Shown piece by piece: positions 28,575 through 39,936 of a stretch of DNA of 64,000 nucleotides. Positions within the stretch are counted from its first letter, which is position 1, and each line of letters opens with the position of its first letter. The translations under genes and the position numbers were made by a program. Source of the DNA: Tubiluchus corallicola (taxonomy: Eukaryota; Priapulida; Priapulimorpha; Priapulimorphida; Tubiluchidae); assembly GCA_030141605.1 (NCBI GenBank), contig JAQGDQ010000050.1:11971-75970 (forward strand). The letters are read 5' to 3'. Under the pieces are notes generated by a model that searched no databases, was not told where the DNA came from, and saw nothing but the letters and a program-made list of their open reading frames with translations.

Positions 28575-28990
28575 AGAAATTTGAATGCCTTTCCTAGGTT
28601 TGGAAAAATGCTTCGTTTGACGATATGAGATTCATGGGTAGACGAGGCAATTAAATTCTTAATGGAATTCAAACGAAATTGTTGATTTCTGATTCTATTT
28701 TTAATAGCAGTTTTAAAAGCTTTAATCACTGTGACAGGTTTTTTAATTAATCTTAATTGTTGAATTTCAGAAAGCGTTCTGGTGAGAAATTCTTGAATAT
28801 GGTCCAACTGTATGGGCGCAATAAGTAGCCATCTTGCATTAGAAACTGGAGTATTCAATTTCTGTTTAAATATAACCCCTGGGCCTGTTATAAAAGGAGC
28901 TGGATTTGGTAATTTCTTGTAAGGAATTACAGATGTACAAATTTAGGAATATTGCCAATATTAGGATTTTGTATAAAAGTTTGGTAGTAC
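28575..28990 (-). mobile_element. Env-like fragment of an LTR retroelement
   Basis: On the minus strand an open frame (within 28400-28990) reads PFITGPGVIFKQK...NARWLLIAPIQLDHI..., then heptad-like helices and HIVKRSIFPNLGKAFKFL. A basic site followed by a hydrophobic segment resembles the cleavage/fusion region of F-like Env proteins of gypsy-type elements. The part below 28575 lies in the conserved flank of the small gene. No membrane anchor or start is visible. Confidence 0.4.
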
Positions 28991-29616
28991 TGGTCCTGAA
29001 AAAAAAATTCGAAAAGAATTATTATTCAGGTTGTCCTATACAGGTCGTTTCTAAATCTGTATAGTTAGTAAGGTTAGAAAAGGTTAGAATAAATTAAGAT
29101 AAACTTACGTATGTCCTGAAAGATCCATAGTTTGTGTCACTAAATTTCAAACTATGAGTTGGCAAGATTAACATGTATTCACGGCAGAAATTATCTTAAC
29201 TTTATTCACAGTCCCTTACTATGAGAAAAATCTGGATGAATGAAGTTAGTAGGTAACGGACAGTTATTTTAAAGGTGTATCCCTGGCGCATGTGCGCATG
29301 CGCAAATAAGTGTGGCTCAATTAACAATCTTGACTTATTTGGTGAGTTGATATCCGAGCCGAATCGACCTACGAGGTCTGAGGCACACGTCCGCTTGCAA
29401 TGAAATATTTTGGCCTGGACAGCTGTGCGTGGGAAAAAGTCTCTTTGCAGTCAAGATTTCTCAAACAAACTATCTATCTGAATGATCATTAAGATTGATT
29501 TCTGCGTCCAGGCCCTGGTCATAAAGTCCGTGATGACTTAGTAATGGTGGGGTATATGCGGTTTTTATACACAACACATGAAAGAAATGAGATTCTATTA
29601 CAAAGTTCCCAGGCCT

Positions 29617-29652
29617 GTCACATAAAAGAGAGTTGTAGGCTCTTGGGCAGTC
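29617..29652 (+). promoter_or_regulatory. Core promoter of small gene copy C
   Basis: CATAAAAGAG at 29621 with GGGCAGTC about 27 bp downstream. The ~450 bp upstream (from GCGCAAATAAG near 29300) align with the upstream regions of copies A and B. Confidence 0.45.
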
Positions 29653-29784
29653 TCTCTTCGCAATTTTGCTCGTGTGGTCTAGGCGTTTTATTTAGCTGTG
29701 CAAGATATTCAGTTTTACTACTTTCACATCACAATTTTCAGTTTTACTAGTTTCCCGAATTCATAAAATAAATAAATAAAAAAA

Positions 29785-30325
29785 ATGGAATGTGGGGTAC
29801 CAAGGGATGCGTACTTATTGGCAGTAGAACTTGAAATTACGAGCGGGAACTTTTATGATGTTTTAGACGAGCGAGCACGGTTACATAAACAGCTTAGTCG
29901 TGATCTCGAAATGACATATTTGCCGGGGATATGCGAACTTTTCTGCGGCAAGTCTATCATTGATGGAGTAAGTAATGGTTTTTTGTTTTTTAGAGGTAAT
30001 GACTATTATGCTAAAATCACTAGATTGCTAATTCTGCAGTTAAAAGAAAATTTGTCTCGAGGACTTTTAATAAAGATTTATATTCATTTTACAGGAAGAA
30101 CTAGTGGTGTTTAAACTGAACAATATTCATGGGATGCCAGTTATGGCTAAATTACTGACTAAATACGCGCCCGGCCGGGTCCGGTTTATTAACAGAGAAA
30201 ATTTCTGTATTTGCACGGCCGCACATGAAATAATAGCAATATGGAGCCTGGCGCAGATGATGAAACTAGAGAAGCAAAAATGGGAAGAGGGGAGAGAAGA
30301 AAAATGGCTAGCAGTGGAGTACTAA
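29785..30325 (+). CDS. Small two-exon gene, copy C (intact)
   Basis: Exon 1 29785-29967 (61 codons, MECGVPRDAYLLAVE), donor GTAAGT, 127-bp intron ending TTTACAG, exon 2 30095-30325 ending TAA; 137 aa. It shares with A/B the exon sizes, splice sites and conserved blocks (ITSGNFYDVLDE, LPG..E.F.GKSII.G, EELV..KL.NI.GMPVMAKLL, APGRVRFINRE). Exon 1 shows only about 55-60 percent amino-acid identity to A/B, yet the frame is intact, suggesting selection. No recognised domain; predicted soluble and cytoplasmic or nuclear. Probably the only functional copy in the window. Confidence 0.65.
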
Positions 30326-30834
30326 GAAAAAGTGGAAGAAAAAAAATTAAAAAAAAATCCTAGAAATTGAAAAAAAAGTATTTATCCTTTCTGTGTACCT
30401 ATTATATAAAAGTGTGACTATGCATTAAACTATTTGTGTTACGGACCAAGCAAAAAAAAAACAACTATTTGTGCAATGGATCTAGTAACCAAAAAAAACT
30501 GTTTGTGTTTATGGATCAAGGTGGATCGCAAGGAAGGTATGTTTGTATTTAGCATCATAAGTTATTATACAATAACCGAATATTAGTAATTAAACTCTAC
30601 ACTAAAACATTTGATCGGTACATTTATTCAACTCGGTTATCTGAATCAGTAGTTCCGAGTTTAATCTAGCTATAATCTTAGTTTAATATGTTGGTTATTC
30701 GTTCTACTATTTCAACGGGGCTCGTTAATTAGAACTTCTTTTTGTAGAGTAATACAGCGTAAATCTTAACACACTTCACACATTTCTGAAGTATTTAATA
30801 TAAGTATTTATTTAATTACTCAACAAAAACGCTC
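30326..30834. other. Conserved 3' flank of small gene, then unassigned sequence
   Basis: From about 30370 to 30590 the sequence (AAAAAGTATTTAT...GTATTTAGCATCATAAGTTATTATACAATAA) is shared with the flanks of copies B (28375-28575) and D (40255-40400). The rest is not recognised; it lies just past the gypsy pol stop and may be retroelement 3' sequence. Confidence 0.5.
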
Positions 30835-33486
30835 TTAGTGATATACCGTGAAATATTCTCCTAATTCAAATATTATACAAAATAATGTTTTAAAGATGCC
30901 TGGTTTTTGCAACTTAATTAAATTAATTCTGGCACGCTTAACAGGCGTCTCGGCATCTGATGAGCGTTTTATAGAACGATTAGCGAGTGGGGGAATTAAG
31001 TTATCTATTGGCATTGTATAATCTGTTTCGGTTTGAATTACATTCTCCGCCTCCGTCGAGTCTATTCGTTCTAAAATTGGCAAAGAAGCAAGTGTGGAAT
31101 TTGATGAACTAGGCGAAACGTTAGCTTGAGGTTCATTTTCATAGAGATCCAAATCCGGGAGCGGTGTTCCGATTGGAATTTGATTAGGTTGTATCTCATT
31201 TGTTAAATTATTGGAATCACCGTCTGACAGAATTTCGGGGACGTAATGTAGTGTGGATTTTCGTTTCGAAGTTCGCTTGGAATGCGACGATGTCCCTGTT
31301 GGTAGTAGCCATTGATTAGACGGCAAATTGGCCTTCCGCAAACGATTTGGATGCACTATTTTAAATTTGCCTGTGGTATTATGAACAATTCTAAAACGGG
31401 ATTCATCAATTTTATTGACTATTACATAATATGGGGCCCATGGTCGACATAATTTATGTGATTCAGCAGGGTCTAAATTAGCTTTACGTAAAAAAACCGG
31501 GTCACCAATTTTGAAAAGGGGTATATGCGTACTTTTATCATAACGTTTTTTATGAGCTAGACTATTTTTATGCATTAATTGTCGGGTTTGCCGAAAGGCC
31601 TCGTGTAAACGATTGAGATCCAGCCTAATTGGGTCACAACCGTAATATTTAGATCTAAGTTGAAGGATATTGTCGAGTGGTAAATGACAGTGTCGGTTAT
31701 ATATTAGAAAAAATGGACTGTACCCGGTTATTGAATTTGGGGTCGTTCTAAGGGCAAACAAGACATGCGGCAAGTATTTGATCCAATCTGTGGACTTTTG
31801 TTGGCAAACATATGCTAATTGTTGAATAATAGTGCGATTGGCTCTTTCAACTTGGCCTTGTGAATTAGAATGGTACGGTGTTCCTAATACTTGAACTACC
31901 CTAAATTCTTTTAGTAAAGCTTTTAATAAAGCATTGTTGAACTCTATTCCCTGATCACTGAAAAAGGTCTTACTTGTACTGTGGCGAGAAAAATATTCTG
32001 TAAGAATGACATTAGCAACTGAGTTAGCTGATTTATCAACTAAAGGGAAAGCTTCAATCCAGCTGCTTAATTGATCTATTAAGACTAGTAAATATTTATA
32101 ACCAGATTCTGTCTGTGGGAGTATTAATATATCCAAATATACATTTTCAAAGGGTTTACTAGCTAATTCTGTGATACCTAAAGGTTTACGATGCGGTCTC
32201 AAACGACGTGTTTGGCAATTCAAGCACTGATCTACATGTTTCTTAATTTGCACAAACATACCGGGCCAATAGTATCTTTTCTTCAGATGCTCATATGTTC
32301 TTTTTACTGAGGAATGTCCAGCAAATTCGTCGTGAAATCCTCTGATTAAAATACTTGTTAATTTAGCTGGAATGGCTAACCGTAAATTTTCCTGTTCCAA
32401 ATTAATGGAGTCATTTTCAACTTTATACAATAATCCCTGCTCATCAATGTAGAAATTTTCTGCATATTTTGTTTGGATGTTGGTTTCTGTAGGTGAGGTT
32501 AAAGCATGAATAATTGGTGCTAATTTGGGATCTGATAATTGCCATTGCTGTACTGTTGTTAGGTCTAAAGGTAATGCATCAAATTCATCCAGGTCATGTT
32601 CGGTTACACTTTGTTCTAATTGAGTGGCTGGGTGGTCCGATGAGGAGGTTTCTTGTGCTGATAACGGAATTTGAGTTGGAGCGTTTTCATTGCCAGCTGA
32701 TTCGCCTGTTGGTCTGTTTAACAATGGGTCTTCACCTGTCCAAATGTTTTCTTCTAAAACGTTACCCTCTATAGGTAGAACCTTTTTAACTATTGTCTGA
32801 TCTGAATAGTTTTCTAGTTCAGTTTGACTTAACATTTGTTGGCTAATTTGGGCTATCATCTCTGTAGTTTTAATACCTTTACTGCGCTGTGAAGTAGATT
32901 TCTGATCTACTAAATATTTATATTTCTTTGCTAATCTTTCAGGCGAATTATATTGTATAAACTGTTGTTGAAAATCCCTAAAGGATATTTGGAGCGTTCC
33001 TGTAAAATCTGGACACGCTGGTAGCCGACTTAATGCGTCAGCAGCTGTGTTTGTTACACCCTTTTGGTAATAGATATTAATATTATACTGTAATAGCTCA
33101 ACTACCCACCGAGACAGTAATTGGTTCATTAATCTGGCACCTGTAAACAAGTAAATTAACGGTGCGTGGTCCGTATAAACATCAATTTTTGGTGCGTTAT
33201 ATAAATATGTTTTAAACTTTCTAAAGCTAGCTACGATGGCATATGCTTCCTTTTGAAATGTAGGCCATAATCTTTGCGAACTATTTAGAGTTTCTGACAT
33301 ATAAGCTATCACTCCTATATTTCCATCAACATCTTTTTGTGAAAGAACAGCGCCTATGCCGAAGTTCGAACTATCGGTATGGAGAATATAACCTGTGTTA
33401 GTCTCCGGATATTTCAAGATTGGTGCTTCCGTTAAAACTGCTTTCAGTTTGTCAAAAGTTTCTTGTTGTAAATGTATTGTTGTCAA
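30835..33486 (-). CDS. Ty3/gypsy Pol fragment: RNase H and integrase
   Basis: An 883-codon minus-strand ORF. It starts at the RT/RNase H border (LKAVLTEAPILKYPE), so the RT core is missing. RNase H runs from TDSSNFGIGAVLSQ (near residue 40) past TDHAPLIYL to ADALSRLP (near 155). After a variable linker comes integrase: an H-x3-H and C-x2-C zinc region (about 382-425), core LDILILP (near 452), SDQGIEFNN (near 508) and GQVERANR (near 547). A basic C-terminal tail follows. No stops inside. Broken at 33486 by a junction beside a C12-type run; on the other side lies plus-strand gag-like sequence. No LTRs located. Confidence 0.9.
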   Translation of the reverse strand: MTTIHLQQETFDKLKAVLTEAPILKYPETNTGYILHTDSSNFGIGAVLSQKDVDGNIGVIAYMSETLNSSQRLWPTFQKEAYAIVASFRKFKTYLYNAPKIDVYTDHAPLIYLFTGARLMNQLLSRWVVELLQYNINIYYQKGVTNTAADALSRLPACPDFTGTLQISFRDFQQQFIQYNSPERLAKKYKYLVDQKSTSQRSKGIKTTEMIAQISQQMLSQTELENYSDQTIVKKVLPIEGNVLEENIWTGEDPLLNRPTGESAGNENAPTQIPLSAQETSSSDHPATQLEQSVTEHDLDEFDALPLDLTTVQQWQLSDPKLAPIIHALTSPTETNIQTKYAENFYIDEQGLLYKVENDSINLEQENLRLAIPAKLTSILIRGFHDEFAGHSSVKRTYEHLKKRYYWPGMFVQIKKHVDQCLNCQTRRLRPHRKPLGITELASKPFENVYLDILILPQTESGYKYLLVLIDQLSSWIEAFPLVDKSANSVANVILTEYFSRHSTSKTFFSDQGIEFNNALLKALLKEFRVVQVLGTPYHSNSQGQVERANRTIIQQLAYVCQQKSTDWIKYLPHVLFALRTTPNSITGYSPFFLIYNRHCHLPLDNILQLRSKYYGCDPIRLDLNRLHEAFRQTRQLMHKNSLAHKKRYDKSTHIPLFKIGDPVFLRKANLDPAESHKLCRPWAPYYVIVNKIDESRFRIVHNTTGKFKIVHPNRLRKANLPSNQWLLPTGTSSHSKRTSKRKSTLHYVPEILSDGDSNNLTNEIQPNQIPIGTPLPDLDLYENEPQANVSPSSSNSTLASLPILERIDSTEAENVIQTETDYTMPIDNLIPPLANRSIKRSSDAETPVKRARINLIKLQKPGIFKTLFCIIFELGEYFTVYH

Positions 33487-33947
33487 TACTTACTCAGAGA
33501 GCCCCCCCCCCCCCGAACCCTAACTTTGGCAATTACAGAGGCCGCTAACAGAGGAGCCCCGGTGGAGATGTGTCAATATCTTAGATCGTGCTTCCCAGAT
33601 AATTCAGAACCCATGGAAGTTGATTTAATTTCACAAGAACTCCATGAAGACCCCCAGACATGACTCCCCATACATTGCAGCTATTTGCAGATTCATTATT
33701 TAAACAGGGACAAGTTTTAAGCAACGTACAAGAATCGGTATGTTCTCTTAATAAAACAGTTGCTACTTTGGCAAAACCACCACAAAACCAGCAAGCAAGA
33801 TTCGGTAAAGGACGTCAATTTCTACCAACGGGTTTTAATAATAATAATACACGACAATTTCGGACAAATACACCTCGTTCTAACGACAACCGCCCACCCA
33901 ATCGACCTAATCCTCCATTCCAACGTAATTTTAGTAACTCTAATAAT
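33487..33947 (+). mobile_element. Gag-like C-terminal fragment, interrupted by DNA transposon
   Basis: Two short overlapping frames (33472-33663 and 33660-33950; the ATG overlaps the stop as ATGA) encode acidic and then Asn/Arg/Pro-rich sequence (RPPNRPNPPFQRNF) typical of retroelement Gag nucleic-acid-binding tails. The sequence is opposite in strand to the gypsy pol to its left. It is cut at 33947 by the transposon and seems to resume after 37602. Confidence 0.4.
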
Positions 33948-36900
33948 TAGTGTAGGCTCATATGTCATGAAATAAAAATTCGTGTATTTTTGTTGGTAAA
34001 AGCAAAAACTCACCTGATTCCGCTAGAATAGCATTAAATAAAAATAGGGTGCCATTTTTTCTTCGCGTTCTGATGCCCTGAAATGAAAGATTGTTGCCGT
34101 GATACAAGAATGGCCTAAATTTAACATTATATATATTGATATAAATATGGTTCACATTTTTTCAGCATTTATTCCATGTGAAACTGTATCTAGGGATTCC
34201 CACATGGAGTACAACTTCCCAGTGACTGCTAATTTTACATGTTGTGAAGTTTCAGGCAGACTGCCATGCTGGATTGAAATTAGCGGGCGCAAAATTGTGT
34301 TTGAATGAAGTCATTAGCCGCAATGTTTCCGCATTATATTATATGGTCTAAACATTTGGTGTATTGTACATTGGTTCATTGTACTTGGTGTATGTAAATA
34401 TGTGGAAGGGAGTGGTATTGACCAAGCATGGATCGAAGCTGGACTATACTCACCAACAACGGTAACACAAATCATCAACGGAAAACACATGTATCGGGCA
34501 CTGGAAGCTCATACAGTTACCTTGCGCGCGTTGTACAGCTTGTACTTCCGAAAGTTTCTGAAACTACAACCCAATGAAGAAGCCTTCTTGAAAGAAGCCT
34601 CCACTTGTTTGGGAGAAGCATATCAGGAAGACATCAATCGGGACACAGAAAGCAGAAATAACGTCAGCGATGCCGTTACAAAAACAATCGAGAGTCCAGG
34701 GAAATCTTCGAAAAGATGAAACAGTGTGAAGGCACTGCAAACAAGATTCAGCGTTTCATAAACAGCTACATGAAGCAGTTTGAAAACATTCTCCAGTTTG
34801 TGAGAGCAACCAGACAACGAGACCTATTGCTACATATGCAGAGTCTGGAAGGACTTATAAAGTACTTCTTTGCCCACGATCATTTAAATTATGCGCGCCT
34901 GTTGCCACTGTACATATCTACAATGCAAGAAACGGAAAAAGATCATCCCGAAATATGGGCAGAGTTTGTGAAGGGCAACTTCTGTGTCACCAAAGGCATT
35001 GCTGGATTCACATCAATAGGTCCAGACCATGGGATCGAACAAGAGAATCGTGAGCTCAAAGTTGTTGGTGGGATAGTAGGAATCACGCAGAACGAAAAAT
35101 CGCTGGACAAGTACTTTCTCATTGCGCCTGAACTGTCAAATTTACAACGAGAATTTGAAAAAACATACTGCACTGGCAACAAAGAAAAAAGAACACAGCA
35201 CCATGAAGTCACAGGAGGAAAGCTCTCTCGTGTAACACAAAATGCAGTCAAACTCAGTGCAGTATTCCATCAGCACGGAAATCCATTTGAATCTGCTGAG
35301 GATGAAATGTACAACCTGCTCACCAAAGCAGTTATGAATGAAACTGCTACCAATGACATCCTTCACCGTGACGAGATTGGTCAACATATGTTTGAAGATT
35401 TCGTCACAGAACGCATGACAGAAGGAAAACTTTCTGTGTGGGACAAAATGAAAAAAAAGAAACTTGAAACGTACAAAGGCACTAATGCATCGACAGAAAT
35501 CAGAGTAAGGGACAAGGTTGTCAAGATAAAAGAAGAGAGAGGACTCTTGCAACGCTTCATCGTTATCTCCAGAAGTCGACCAGAACTTGACCTGAAGGAG
35601 TGCATTGGAACTTACGAGTTTGGTGTAGTACCACGATCCTTATTTGCTTCAGATGGGTCTCTTCTGTTAGCCTATGATAAGGCTTCCATACTGCATCATC
35701 TTGAGAAACTCAGTAGTAATACACAAGAAGCCGAAACAGATGGAAACGAGGCAACTGAGAGTGAGCCATCTGGCAGTCAGGCAACGCATGTACCACTACA
35801 CGTAGCAGCTACAACAGTAGAACATGCAGACGTGGATACAAATCAACCACCAGCATACCGAGTAGTCATCATCGACGGAATGGCTGTGGTAAACTCGGTT
35901 ACCAAAACTGACCGAATGAAGACGTGTCAAGATTTTGCAGACTCCTTTCTTGCGATCATCTGTAACATGGCTGCTAACTATGATGAGGTCAGATTGGTGT
36001 TCGACAGGTACATGAAATCATCACTCAAGGAACAGATGAGGACAAAGAGGACCAGGGGAAAGTCAACGTATTACCATGTGAAGGACACCACTTTAATCCA
36101 GAATATTTCCCTGAAAGACTTTCTCTCAGATATCCGGACCAAAGCAGAGCTCACCGAGTATTTGGCTGACAAGGTTTTACACCACAGCAGGAGCTCTAAC
36201 AACAGACTGAAGAAATTTATGGTGACCTCAGGAACACACACCAAGGGGAATGTTGATATTCCAGATTCGCTTCTTACTCACAGCCAAGAAGAGGCAGACA
36301 CGTTGCTCATACTACATGCTGTAAGTGTTCCCCATGAAGCGGAGCTTGTGGTCAGTTCTCCAGACACAGATGTTTTGTTGCTACTTGTCCACATGTTTCC
36401 GCACTTGCCACTTTCTACAGTCTTCGTCACTGGACAGGGCAGGATGAAGAGGAACATTTCTGTCTGTAACATATACAACAACTTGGGACAAAAGCACGCT
36501 TCCGCACTGTTGGGTTTTCATGCTCTGACAGGCTCCGACACGTCTGGTAGATTCGCTGGCAGAACCAAAGACTGGTGTTTCAAGACGTTCATGTCCTGTG
36601 ACGATGAGATCTTGGATGCACTAGCAATGCTAGGAAATGAGAACGATCTGCCCTCTGATGCATGCTCGCAACTGGAACGCTTTGTTTGTATGCTGTATCG
36701 ATCAAAAATCTACACAAAAGTAAATGAGCTTCGCTGGTTTCTCTACTCAAATCGTGCAGCCGAAGGAGAAAACCTTCCACCAACTTCTGGTGCACTGGAC
36801 TTACATATTCGTCGCGCACATTACATAGCCATGATTTGGAGGAAAGCTAATGAAAATCATCCAAGCATGCCAACACCTACTGCATTCGGTTGGACATTTG

Positions 36901-37599
36901 ATGCAGGCTCAAGTCACTTCTGTCCTGTTCGATGTTTGAATCCGCCAGCTCCTGAGGCAATACTGCACCTGATAAAGTGCAAATGCAAACGTGGATGTGA
37001 AGGAAAGTGTAGTTGTCGCAAAAACAATATCCCATGTACAGAAGTTTGTGGATGTTGGGTTTTCACTTGCAACAACAAAATAAGTCAACTAACGATAAAT
37101 GAGGAGTGTGAAGACGATTGACGTATGTTGTTAAAGCTACACCTATCCACCGTGTGACTTTTTCATTTGGTCGTTTACAAAATAATTGTATTCCATGTGG
37201 TCAATACATCGCTTTAATATGTTTGCACATTTTATTTCCAATACTGTATGGATTACGGTGTCGAAATGAGTAGATTTTACTGTAAATGGCTGCTATTTTG
37301 GTCGCCATCTTAAAACTTGGCATGCAAGTAATAACTTTAGCATCAATTTGATAATTCCAGTGGTTTCCTCGTGTCAGAAAACCTATATTTGTATACTTTG
37401 TTTGTAATTATATCTTGCGTATTAACGAAGATATTACATTATTGCTAACCGGACGCCATCTTGGATTTCGAACCCTTAGAATGCGAAGAAAAAATGGCAC
37501 CCTAATTTTTTTTAAAGGTTATGACATATTCTTTTAAAATCAAGTGAGTTTTTGCTTTTACCAAAAAAAATACACGAAATTACAAATGATCCTACACTA
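33948..37599 (+). mobile_element. DNA transposon with long terminal inverted repeats, encoding a FEN1-like/CXC protein
   Basis: The left end TAGTGTAGGCTCAT and the reverse complement of the right end TAGTGTAGGATCAT match. The similarity extends about 110-130 bp with gaps, including a block GTAAAAGCAAAAACTCAC and an inner block AGGGTGCCATTTTTTCTTCGC. A 3-bp AAT direct repeat flanks both ends (33945-33947 and 37600-37602). The element is 3652 bp and carries one long gene. The termini do not match a superfamily I recognise. Confidence 0.8.
34402..37121 (+). CDS. FEN1/XPG-like nuclease with CXC (tesmin/TSO1) domain, one frameshift
   Basis: Two ORFs: 34402-34719 and 34716-37121 (801 codons). The second frame is already coding-like before its ATG (NRESREIFEKMKQ), so one indel near 34650-34700 has split a single gene of about 900 codons. 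The C-terminal half has every acidic element of a FEN1/XPG nuclease: IIDGMAVVN (near residue 387 of the second ORF), LVFDRYMKSSLK (428), SQEEADTLL (524), SSPDTDVLLL (549) and LTGSDTSG (606). A cysteine cluster KCKCKRGCEGKCSCRKNNIPCTEVCGC-type CXC DNA-binding domain ends it (755-785). The N-terminal helical half is unrecognised. Likely the mobility protein of the surrounding element; that role is inferred. Confidence 0.8.
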
Positions 37600-37602
37600 A
37601 AT

Positions 37603-38200
37603 AGACAGTTCTACAACGAACTAACGAACAAATACAGGTTTCAGGTTTCAACCGCGCGCATCGAGCAGAAATAACAACTTCGACCCACGCGCGACATGGA
37701 TGCCTAGAGAAAACGCCCCGAATTCTAAATTTCAGAATAGACCATTTATTCCTAGGTTTAATAGGGAGAAACAATCCGGTAATTTTAATAGGAGAACGGC
37801 AAACTAAAAGCGACCATTCATAAAAATTATCGGTCATCAGAATGGTCGCACGATTGTAGACCGAAGTATTACAATTCTTCTTCTAATGTCCCCGACAATT
37901 CTAAATCTCAACAACCTTTTCGGAAAACGTACTATCGCGTAAATTACAAAGGAGCTCAGTTTATTCTATTAGACCTACCGCATACGAAATATTTTAGAAG
38001 ATATCCATTAAGTGTAATTAACTTTAAGCCCTATTTTGACCGATACTTGACCATGAGGGCAATCAAACGCTTCGAACTATATGAACATTGTGACTTACAG
38101 AATCAAACAACTGTGCCTGCTATAAACTGCCATGATCTTATGTGTTGCCACATATTTGTATTGATGGTGCAATTTAAAACTTTCAGACTAATGTGTTGAT
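37603..38200 (+). mobile_element. Gag-like sequence downstream of the transposon (degenerate)
   Basis: Broken open stretches: an Arg/Asn-rich tail (RFNREKQSGNFNRRTAN) ending at 37806, then in another frame a segment with YYRVNYKGAQFILLDLPHTKYFRRYP up to about 38199. Composition continues that of 33660-33947, as expected if the transposon landed in one retroelement relic. Frameshifts make it non-functional. Confidence 0.35.
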
Positions 38201-38300
38201 GGTGCAATTGAACCACATATTTGTGTTGATGGTGGAATTTAAAACTTTCAGACTAATATGTGTTGATGGTGCAATTCAAAACTTTCAGACTTTAGTGTCC
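38140..38300 (+). repeat. Short imperfect tandem repeat
   Basis: Units of the form TGTTGATGGTGCAATTTAAAACTTTCAGACTAATG repeat about three to four times with changes. Confidence 0.75.
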
Positions 38301-38389
38301 TCTCAGTGAAATTGAAAACATTCAGTCTTCAGTACACTTTAAAGACACTTAGACTTCGTGTAATTGTTTTAGTCACGTCGGACACGATC

Positions 38390-39219
38390 ATACAAAGCTG
38401 TTTAGTCTGTTCTGCAGCAGCTTTTGTCAAACACTATGGCAAATTCACGTGCAGCGCGTGCCGCTACTTTTTTTACGGACTGTATCCCCGCAACGTGGCT
38501 GTGTTGGAAATTGTCGCATTACCCCAGACACCAGACGTTACTGTAAACTTTGCAGATTTAACAAGTGTATAACCGTTGGACTGCAACCAACTTCACCACG
38601 CTTTGGAAAGTCCTCAAAAACTCGCAGAAACTGTCTCAAAGCTAAACCTAATTATCGTGTCAAATCTATCAATCAAATGGCAAATCAGCTTCTAACTGTC
38701 GCCGTAAGGATCACAACTCAGAAGGCACGCAAGCAACCCGAGTTACAAACATTATCTATCGATGACCAGATAATTCTACTAAAATCCGGCGTACCAAGTA
38801 TAATTCTAATTTGGCTAAATACATTAATTAATTTAGCATCGCTTGCACAAGAGACAGTACCATAGCATCAGCTCAGCGATTTCGATGAATTTACACAACA
38901 ACTTTATAGAACTGCACAGGCGATTATGCTAGTTAGGCCAACGCAAGACGAATTGGAAATTCTAACAAATATTTTACTATATGACTCAAGTTGCCCTAAC
39001 TTAGAACGACCTGACCGAGTAGCTATTTTTCACTCCATGTGGATAGAACGATTTAACCATGAGATTGCCTGGCCTTCCAGATTCACCTCGCAAATGGCGG
39101 CTCTAAGCAACTTCCAGGCTTTGTATCATGCTGTAATTGCTTTTGCGACCCGACTGCAGTCTTCACAATTGACCCTCGATCAAAATGCTTATTTCCAATT
39201 AAAGGAAGAGAATGATTGA
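38390..39219 (+). pseudogene. Nuclear receptor pseudogene (DBD + LBD)
   Basis: The DBD begins CLVCSAAAFVKHYGKFTCSACRYFF near 38399 in one frame and continues in another as GNCRITPDTRRYCKLCRFNKCITVGLQP (near 38500-38580), so one frameshift lies in the DBD. The LBD follows without an intron: LSIDDQIILLKSG near 38755-38795, then TAG at 38863 in frame, then LVRPTQDELEILTNILLYDSS and a helical end to 39217. Nuclear receptors are ligand-controlled transcription factors; the P-box region (CSACRYFF) is of the CxSCRxFF kind seen in some invertebrate receptors. Lack of introns suggests a retrocopy, though a divergent gene is possible. Confidence 0.75.
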
Positions 39220-39936
39220 ATGAATAATGTTGTGTACTTATATAATGTTGAATCATGTTGTGTAGAATAATGTTGTGTAGAATAATGTTGAATAATGTTG
39301 TGTATTTATATTTTGAAATGATTCGATGATGATTCGTTTATAGGTTGTCACTTATATTTTGCATTTTGGATAATGATCCACTGAGTCATTTACTGAGTCA
39401 GTTATATTTCGAAATGATTCGTGACTTGCATCATTTATATTTTGAAATGATTCGTGACTTGTATTCCCACGCAGGAATGATTTACAATTTGTATGATCCA
39501 TGTAAATTCATGATTTGTATCTTGAACTTGATTTGTATCTCGAATGATAGCAGTTGAACCCATATACTCGTATGATGTGTGTTTACTTATATATTCGAAA
39601 CTCTGATAAATGTTGCATATATACACAGACTTTGAGTTAAACATTCGTGTGTTTTAAACTAAGGGCGCTTAAAAAAAATATATATATATATAATAATAAT
39701 AATAATATATCTCATTAGCATAGTATATTTAATAAGGATAAAGATGACGATTATGAACATGGCTAACAATGATGATTAGGATAGTATACTGTATGATCCT
39801 AATGATAATGATATGCTAAAGAAAATTGCTGTATTGTTGATTTTGAAGCTTTGGAGCTAAAATCACGTGAATGAGTTTACAAAAAAAAGTTTGCCTCAAA
39901 GAAAGTTATTAATAAGGATTTATATTCATTTTACAG
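39220..39936. other. Simple-repeat-rich spacer
   Basis: Repeats of AATGTTGTGTAGAATAATG (39225-39305), an ATTTTGAAATGATTCGTGACTTG repeat (39350-39470), and TA/TAA runs (39678-39706). From about 39820 the sequence matches the intron of the small-gene family (AAAATTGCTGTATTGTTGATTTTGAAGC ... TTTACAG). Confidence 0.6.
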
